Below, piece by piece: positions 37,787 through 41,617 of a stretch of 41,617 bases of DNA. The first letter of the stretch is position 1; every line of letters starts with the position of its first letter. Below the pieces are notes generated by a model. The model did not search any database. It saw only the letters and a program-made list of their open reading frames with translations, and was not told the origin of the DNA. Location of the stretch: IMG/VR virus record IMGVR_UViG_3300023174_008682, positions 1 through 41,617 of that record; one strand, given 5' to 3'. The translations under genes were made by a program, and so were the position numbers. This DNA is from a virus.

Positions 37787-38596
37787 ATGAGTAAAATTGG
37801 TATAGGCATAGTTACTTGCAATAGACCAGCATTTCTGCTCAAATGCTTCAATTCTATACCTAAAGCGGATGAGTTGGTTATTGTCAATGATGGTGCAGAT
37901 TTTAGTGATATAGACAAGTTAAAAGCAAAAAGAGCCTTTCAATATATTCATAATAAAGTCAATTTAGGTGTTTCCAAGTCTAAAAATATACTCTTTAGAA
38001 ATTTATTACAGAAAAACTGTACTGATATTTTTATTATTGAAGATGATATCATAGTTAAAGATGCAAATGTTTTTAATGAATATATAAAAGCAAGAAACAT
38101 AACAGGTATTCAGCATTTCATGTTTGGCTATCATGGACCTGCAAATAAGGCAGGTGTTTCAGGTGGCAAAGCCAAGCCGAAATATGTTATTGACTATGGT
38201 AAGATGAAGATCGCTATCAATGAGCATAGCGTTGGTGCATTTTGTTATTACACAAGTGATGTGCTCAATAAAGTAGGTATTTTCGATGAACAGTTTACCA
38301 ATGCCTTTGATCATGTAGATCATGATTATAGGATTGCCAAGGCAGGCTTTTCACCACCCTATTGGAATTGGCCTGACCTTGCTAACAGCATGGATTACCT
38401 CGAGGAAATTGAATGCTCTGAAGCAAGCAGTACTATTAGACCTAGGAGCGATTGGAGAGAGAATATAGAAAAAGGCGTTGTATACTTTAAACAAAAGCAT
38501 GGGTACCTCCCTGCTTGGCAGGGATGTGTACCCGACACATCAGAGGATGAAGTTAAGAAGATACTAAAAACAATTTACAAGAAATATGCTAAATAA
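37787..38596 (+). CDS. glycosyltransferase family 2
   Basis: A 269-residue GT-A enzyme. IGIGIVTCNRPAFLLKCF is the classic GT2 N-terminal strand and turn. It is followed by ELVIVNDGAD and IFIIEDDIIV (metal-binding DxD-like EDD), with FDHVDHDYRIAKAGF as the acceptor-side acidic region. AAAGAG lies about 6 nt upstream of the start. It opens a rightward, overlapping series of glycosyltransferases running to the window edge. Acceptor unknown. Confidence 0.88.
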   Translation: MSKIGIGIVTCNRPAFLLKCFNSIPKADELVIVNDGADFSDIDKLKAKRAFQYIHNKVNLGVSKSKNILFRNLLQKNCTDIFIIEDDIIVKDANVFNEYIKARNITGIQHFMFGYHGPANKAGVSGGKAKPKYVIDYGKMKIAINEHSVGAFCYYTSDVLNKVGIFDEQFTNAFDHVDHDYRIAKAGFSPPYWNWPDLANSMDYLEEIECSEASSTIRPRSDWRENIEKGVVYFKQKHGYLPAWQGCVPDTSEDEVKKILKTIYKKYAK

Positions 38597-39941
38597 ATAC
38601 TTTGACTGCATCTATGTTATCAATCTGAAGCGACGCCCTGACCGCTTAGCTCATATCACCGAACAGCTTACACAAGTTAATATTGCATTCAAGCTAATTG
38701 ATGCTGTTGATGGGAATGATGTGAAGTGTAACCTCAAGGTAGGTAATGGTTGGAATTACAAGGGTGTTACAGGATGTGCATATAGCCATAAAAAAGTTTA
38801 TGAAGATGCACTCAATAATAACTTTAAAAAAATATTAATTGTTGAAGATGATAATATTTTTGCTGACAAGTTTGTTGAAAAATTCTCTCATTTTATAAAA
38901 CAAGTACCAGCTAACTGGGATATGCTTTATTTTGGAGGCAATCATCAAAGCAGACCAAAGGCTATCAACATAAATGTTGAACAAATAACACACACCTATA
39001 CAACAAACTGTTATGCCATTTGCTGTGATGTATTGCCAGAGCTCTTGAAGTATCTTCCCAGTGACACAGAAAAACTGCCAATGCCAATTGATGTGTTGCT
39101 CACAACAATACAAAAAAGAGGCAATAGCTACTCACACAAACCACATATCTGCTGGCAGCTTGGTGATTTCTCTGACATAGAAAACAAGCAACAGGAGACA
39201 CCATATCTTAAGTCACATGCCAAGAAAGCATCGCTCATCATCTCATCCTTCAATCAAAGTAAGAGATTAAAATTTTGCCTGCAGAGTGCAATCAATCAGC
39301 ATTATGAAAACTATGAAGTTATTTTGGCCGATGATAATTCCACTGATAGTACCCTCACAATAGCTGAGGAAATGTTTCCTGGCGTGCAGGTATCGCTCAA
39401 TAAGAAATCACAAAAAAATAAATATACTCTGGCTGACAATTGGAACACTGCTGTAAAATTAGCATCAGGAGAGAGACTCATTTTCACTAATGGTGACAAT
39501 CTGCTCTCACCTAGATTTGTTGCTGCTCACATGGATCCTGCAATGCAAAATGATATTATTTTTGGTCCAAATGAACGTACTACAGAAGAAATTGTACCAC
39601 TTTTAGATAGCAATAATACACATCGTGAATTATTGAGTCATATAAAAATTATTGAAAAGGATTTGCGACAAGATGGTAGTTCATACACTTACAATCAACT
39701 TTTCAACACCTGGTATCCATGGGGTAATAATTTCTCTGTACCTGCAGATATCTTTAGAGATGCAGGTGGTTTCCCACCAAAAACTTTTTATGGAGGAGAA
39801 GAGAAAGAGCTTCTTGATAATATAGTACAAAAATCTAATAATATTAAAATCAAGTCAAATGTACATGCATACACATTGCACCTATGGCATCCACAATTCA
39901 ATAACACAGAAACCAGAGCAAGAGAAGAATATTTTTTATGA
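38586..39941 (+). CDS. two-domain glycosyltransferase: GT25-like plus GT2
   Basis: A 451-residue fusion. Residues 1-200 are GT25-like: YVINLKRRPDRLAHITEQL, then IDAVDG, GCAYSHKKVYEDAL and ILIVEDDN, as in LPS galactosyltransferases. Residues 215-451 are GT2-like: ASLIISSFNQSKRLKFCLQS, EVILADDNSTDST and NWNTAVKLASGERLIFTNGDN. Two different catalytic domains in one chain suggest sequential addition of two sugars. It overlaps the previous gene by 11 bases and the next by 4. Confidence 0.88.
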   Translation: MLNKYFDCIYVINLKRRPDRLAHITEQLTQVNIAFKLIDAVDGNDVKCNLKVGNGWNYKGVTGCAYSHKKVYEDALNNNFKKILIVEDDNIFADKFVEKFSHFIKQVPANWDMLYFGGNHQSRPKAININVEQITHTYTTNCYAICCDVLPELLKYLPSDTEKLPMPIDVLLTTIQKRGNSYSHKPHICWQLGDFSDIENKQQETPYLKSHAKKASLIISSFNQSKRLKFCLQSAINQHYENYEVILADDNSTDSTLTIAEEMFPGVQVSLNKKSQKNKYTLADNWNTAVKLASGERLIFTNGDNLLSPRFVAAHMDPAMQNDIIFGPNERTTEEIVPLLDSNNTHRELLSHIKIIEKDLRQDGSSYTYNQLFNTWYPWGNNFSVPADIFRDAGGFPPKTFYGGEEKELLDNIVQKSNNIKIKSNVHAYTLHLWHPQFNNTETRAREEYFL

Positions 39942-40717
39942 TATGTTACCCCCTACTGGGCAAAAATGGTGAGTTTGGCAATCAACTATTTCAAATAGCA
40001 GCAACATTATCTCATGCAAAAGATAACAACACAAATGCTTTATTTCCCGCGTGGAACTACATGAATTTATTTAAAACTAAATTAAATTTAAATTTCAATC
40101 AAGCAGATGTTAAAAATAAATATTCTGAAAAAAATCTATACTACAACTCTATTCCCAATCTGCCTGACTTAGCACTCTATGGGTATTTTCAATCAGAAAA
40201 ATATTTTAAACATAATTCTGAACATATTAAACATCATTTTACATTTCTTGATGATCTAGAGACACATGTAAAGACAAAATATACTTTTCTTAGTAACGAT
40301 GATACAGTTGGTGTGCATTTGAGAACATATTCTCGTGGTGCAATAGATCCAAGACATGTTCATGCAGATGTTCTTGAAAATGTAGCTTACCTGAAGCAAT
40401 CATTTAATTATTATGGCAAGAATAAGAGATTTGTAGTTTGCAGTGATAATATTGCTAAAGCTGAACAGATACTTGGTGGTAATTTAAATTTAACTTTTAT
40501 TAAGAGTGGTGATTTAATTAATGATTTCATTGTGCTGAAGAATTGCAGAAACCATATCAATTCTGCTTCTTCATTTAGCTGGTGGGCATCATGGTTGAAC
40601 AATAATAAAGATAAGAAAATTACTGTGCCGCAGAAGTGGTTCAATGTGACACCAGAGCAGGATTCATGGTATAATTCTAAAGATATTGTACCCGAGGATT
40701 GGATAAAATTAGGATAG
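39938..40717 (+). CDS. GT11-like alpha-1,2-fucosyltransferase
   Basis: A 259-residue GT-B protein with GT11 hallmarks. The N-terminus is YPLLGKNGEFGNQLFQIAA (GxGNQxFQ). GYFQSEKYF precedes VGVHLRTYSRG, the HxRRGD-like donor-binding segment in a variant form, then FVVCSD and the C-terminal SASSFSWWASWL. GT11 enzymes transfer fucose from GDP-fucose to galactose in alpha-1,2 linkage, as in H-antigen synthesis. It overlaps both neighbours. The HxRRGD variation could alter donor use, so activity on fucose is inferred. Confidence 0.88.
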   Translation: MICYPLLGKNGEFGNQLFQIAATLSHAKDNNTNALFPAWNYMNLFKTKLNLNFNQADVKNKYSEKNLYYNSIPNLPDLALYGYFQSEKYFKHNSEHIKHHFTFLDDLETHVKTKYTFLSNDDTVGVHLRTYSRGAIDPRHVHADVLENVAYLKQSFNYYGKNKRFVVCSDNIAKAEQILGGNLNLTFIKSGDLINDFIVLKNCRNHINSASSFSWWASWLNNNKDKKITVPQKWFNVTPEQDSWYNSKDIVPEDWIKLG

Positions 40718-41550
40718 AGTGTATCATATGCAATATGTTTGAACCGGTTTTACAGTCTGGCTTTTGGGGAGGGTTACCGTTCCCCAAATTCAAGAAACCC
40801 ATCTTAATTTGTCATGATGGCTTTTGTCAGAAAATTTTTAATGAGAACAAAGACAATTTTAAAGTTTTTATACAAGGCTGTGAACCTGTGCAAGCATTCT
40901 ACTTAAGTCATCCTAATTTTGATAAAAATATATTAAAGCAGTTTGATCTTGTTCTATACCATGATTCCTCCTTTGCCCTGGGCAAGACCAATAAAATCTT
41001 TCCATTTGGCACCTGCAGGATATCAGATAAATTTAAAAAGACCGCTACAAATTATGAAGTATCATTTATTTGTGGAACAAAAAATTATCTCCCCGGCCAC
41101 AATCTCAGACATGAAGTTTACAAGAGATTAGGTGAGATACAAAATTTATCCATAAAGGCTTATTATACTTTCCCTGCAGGTACATCAGGCAGATGTGAGC
41201 CAAAAGATGATATCTTTGCCACATCACAATTTTCTATTGTAATTGAAAATCATAGAAATGAAAATTACTTCACAGAGAAGCTCATAGATTGTTTAGTAGC
41301 TGAAACAATTCCTTTCTACTGGGGATGCTCTAATATTGATGAGTATTTTAATAAACAAGGTATTATAAAATTTAATGATGCTAATGATTTGTTTGAGAAG
41401 CTCAAGCTAATAACACCTGAATTATACAAAAGTAAAGGGAATATCATAAGAGAGAATAAACAAACAGCATTGCAATATGCTGGTAATTTTGAGACATCAC
41501 CTCAGTTTTATGTTGATAGGGTAGTTAGAGAGATAAATTCATTATTATGA
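40699..41550 (+). CDS. GT10-like alpha-1,3/4-fucosyltransferase
   Basis: Up to 283 residues. The donor-binding signature is complete: FSIVIENHRNENYFTEKLIDCL followed by IPFYWG, matching GT10 enzymes such as Helicobacter FutA (F..ENs..Y.TEKi..a.....IPiYWG). The frame opens with TTG at 40699; an ATG at 40735 is an alternative start that would trim the first strand. GT10 proteins add alpha-1,3 or 1,4 fucose (Lewis-type). It overlaps the GT11 gene by 19 bases and the next gene by 4. Fucose as donor is family knowledge, not shown here. Confidence 0.9.
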   Translation: MDKIRIECIICNMFEPVLQSGFWGGLPFPKFKKPILICHDGFCQKIFNENKDNFKVFIQGCEPVQAFYLSHPNFDKNILKQFDLVLYHDSSFALGKTNKIFPFGTCRISDKFKKTATNYEVSFICGTKNYLPGHNLRHEVYKRLGEIQNLSIKAYYTFPAGTSGRCEPKDDIFATSQFSIVIENHRNENYFTEKLIDCLVAETIPFYWGCSNIDEYFNKQGIIKFNDANDLFEKLKLITPELYKSKGNIIRENKQTALQYAGNFETSPQFYVDRVVREINSLL

Positions 41551-41617
41551 CAATAGACATCGTCTTCATTGGTACAGGTAAATATATTGACTTTCTGCCT
41601 TCATTCTATAAGAGTGT
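41547..41617 (+). CDS. GT6-like glycosyltransferase, N-terminus only
   Basis: An ATG at 41547 overlaps the previous stop by 4 bases and the frame is open for 23 residues to the window edge: MTIDIVFIGTGKYIDF then LPSFYKS. This matches the N-terminal strand of family 6 enzymes (the ABO blood-group and bacterial GT6 group), which read I-x-I-x-[FY]-x-x-T-G-K-Y-x-x-F-x-x-x-F-Y-x-S. GT6-like genes are known in marine cyanophage. Only the first strand and helix are visible, so the rest, including the metal-binding motif, is unseen. Confidence 0.6.
   Translation, partial: MTIDIVFIGTGKYIDFLPSFYKS

Noticed and set aside
1-41617. DpdA transglycosylase, tRNA genes, CRISPR arrays and insertion sequences
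   Set aside because: I looked for TGT-like motifs, cloverleaf-forming segments, regular repeats and transposases and found none that could be supported in this window.

Overview
The window is a gene-dense, AT-rich segment of a tailed-phage genome of the T4-like (marine myovirus) type. The left half carries most of the T4 replication-recombination-late-transcription core: primase (gp61), sliding clamp (gp45), SSB (gp32), helicase loader (gp59), helicase (gp41), UvsX, DNA polymerase (gp43), gp46/gp47, late sigma factor (gp55), UvsW and UvsY. No photosynthesis genes are visible. Low GC, CDP-tyvelose-type epimerases, PhoH and a phage-encoded bS21 ribosomal protein fit a marine host. A SAR11-type (pelagiphage-like) host is my inference, not something the sequence proves.

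Layout. 1-23602 is almost all leftward and early/replicative, with two rightward virion-type genes inserted (1535, 11340). 23636-31731 is mostly rightward and looks like a late cassette of proteins whose N-termini resemble the T4 capsid-targeting peptide. It includes a ligase-like, a nucleotidyltransferase-like, a retropepsin-like and a possible PD-(D/E)XK protein. 29969-35037 holds FolE, QueD and QueE, which with QueC and a class II amidotransferase (Gat) at 10617-12939 form a full GTP-to-preQ0 route, probably for 7-deazaguanine DNA modification. 35041-41617 is a sugar/glycan region: an epimerase, a P-loop kinase-like protein, GT2, a GT25-GT2 fusion, GT11 and GT10 fucosyltransferases, and the start of a GT6 enzyme.

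The most unusual feature is regulatory. Sigma70-like promoters (TTGAnn, 16-17 bp, TATnAT-like) and T4-late-like promoters (nATAAATA) both sit at a nearly fixed distance, usually 6 nt and 5 nt respectively, upstream of start codons. Predicted transcription starts then fall on the AUG/GUG itself, so much of this genome appears to make leaderless mRNAs, early and late. The same phage encodes a homologue of ribosomal protein bS21, which sits next to the anti-Shine-Dalgarno region of the 30S subunit. The two observations may be connected. Several intergenic gaps of 33-46 bp hold an early leftward and a late rightward promoter superimposed, as compact temporal switches.

There is no gap over 300 bases. 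The longest non-coding gap is about 89 bases (31732-31820) and holds a sigma70-like promoter. I saw no tRNA genes, CRISPR arrays, insertion sequences or convincing hairpin terminators. Convergent genes commonly overlap by a few to tens of bases.
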